This document shows, in pieces, positions 63,659 through 64,000 of a stretch of 64,000 nucleotides of DNA. The stretch is from assembly GCA_040880805.1 (NCBI GenBank), contig JBBDHW010000024.1, forward strand, positions 51,625-115,624, in the 5' to 3' direction. The notes beneath the pieces were generated by a model that was given only the letters and a program-made list of their open reading frames with translations, searched no databases and was not told where the DNA came from. Numbering within the stretch: position 1 is the stretch's first letter; each line of letters opens with the position of its first letter. The translations under genes were made by a program, and so were the position numbers. Source of the DNA: Acidimicrobiia bacterium. GTDB lineage: Bacteria; Actinomycetota; Acidimicrobiia; IMCC26256; DASPTH01.

Positions 63659-64000
63659 GTGACCAGGGTCGATGTCGCGATCGAGTCCGCGATCGAGCCG
63701 CCGCGACGCGGTGCACGTGAACGCGCACCGCTCACGCTGTGGGCCGTACTGGTCCTTGCCGGAGCCCTTCTGGTGCGGCAGTTCGTCGACCCGGTCGCTA
63801 TCGCGCGTCACGATGCCGTGCCGCTCCACGCGAGCTTCGACCCGCACATCGAGATCGCGGTCGTGTTGCCTCTCGCGATCGCGCTCGCGCTGATCGTGTG
63901 GGGGGCGCGATTGGCTGCCACGCTCGAATGGCGACGGCTGCTCGCGGGAGCGTGGGTCGCGTCGACATCGTGGGCGATCGGACTGGCGGCCGTCCGGGGC
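63659..64000 (+). CDS. Membrane protein, N-terminal part (runs off the window)
   Basis: From GTG 63659, 114 codons without a stop: a charged N-terminus, helix 1 (LTLWAVLVLAGALLVRQFVD), an outside loop with HASFDPHIEI, helix 2 (VVLPLAIALALIVWGARL), then WRRLLAGAWVASTSWAIGL. The helix-loop-helix start resembles polytopic glycosyltransferases (GT39/GT87 type), which would suit the divergent glycosyltransferase genes. Incomplete, so function is open. Confidence 0.65.
   Translation, partial: MTRVDVAIESAIEPPRRGARERAPLTLWAVLVLAGALLVRQFVDPVAIARHDAVPLHASFDPHIEIAVVLPLAIALALIVWGARLAATLEWRRLLAGAWVASTSWAIGLAAVRG

Overview
The window is about 70 percent GC, uses many GTG and a few TTG starts, and is tightly packed with ATGA/GTGA stop-start overlaps. 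Gene content points to an actinobacterium: two tiny actinobacterial ribosomal proteins (bS22 and bL37), a mycobacterial-type SerC, a resuscitation-promoting factor, an F420-type luciferase-like oxidoreductase, and three blocks in the order known from mycobacteria (metG-tatD-rpfB-rsmA-ispE; glmU-prs-rplY-pth-mfd-SurA-like-mazG; eno-divIC-DUF501-ppx). An uncultured Acidimicrobiia-like lineage is my inference; no rRNA is present to test it.

Layout. 1-15 kb: sulfate activation (cysN, cysC), hisC, a FAH-family/LLM oxidoreductase pair, a four-gene reverse operon (molybdenum oxidoreductase, cytochrome b, M20 peptidase, serC), a flavoprotein, ApgM, a thioesterase, bL37 and ychF. 15-32 kb: the housekeeping core (translation, cell wall, isoprenoid, PRPP, transcription-repair), with tRNA-Gln. 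32-46 kb: accessory and household genes: vapBC, a DUF222-HNH protein, pirin, P450, eno to ppx, an aminotransferase, oligoribonuclease, a MATE pump and tRNA-Leu.

46-57 kb is the accessory region of most interest. A TetR-led reverse operon (TetR, two methyltransferases, MFS) lies next to a decayed methyltransferase copy. Then comes a reverse operon of seven genes with overlaps or gaps of at most 4 nt. It faces a divergent ArsR-rhodanese regulator across two identical-format operators. The operon encodes a methyltransferase (frameshifted), an MBL-rhodanese fusion, an MFS transporter, a trans-sulfuration-type PLP enzyme, another methyltransferase, a small ORF, and a methyltransferase interrupted by one in-frame TGA. 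That TGA replaces a conserved cysteine and is followed at a suitable distance by a SECIS-like hairpin, so it may encode selenocysteine. The gene set suggests sulfur, selenium or arsenic chemistry, but the substrate is not shown by sequence.

57-64 kb: a His-tailed EamA transporter, a CDF-like membrane protein, DUF1232, and a reverse operon of a GT2 glycosyltransferase, a DUF2064 glycosyltransferase, a methyltransferase, a fused cytochrome b-molybdenum oxidoreductase and a membrane protein.

Four copies of a 47-nt imperfect palindrome mark gene ends (three at convergent pairs), and a 42-nt hairpin repeat occurs just upstream of two start codons. No CRISPR array, rRNA, insertion sequence or prophage was seen.
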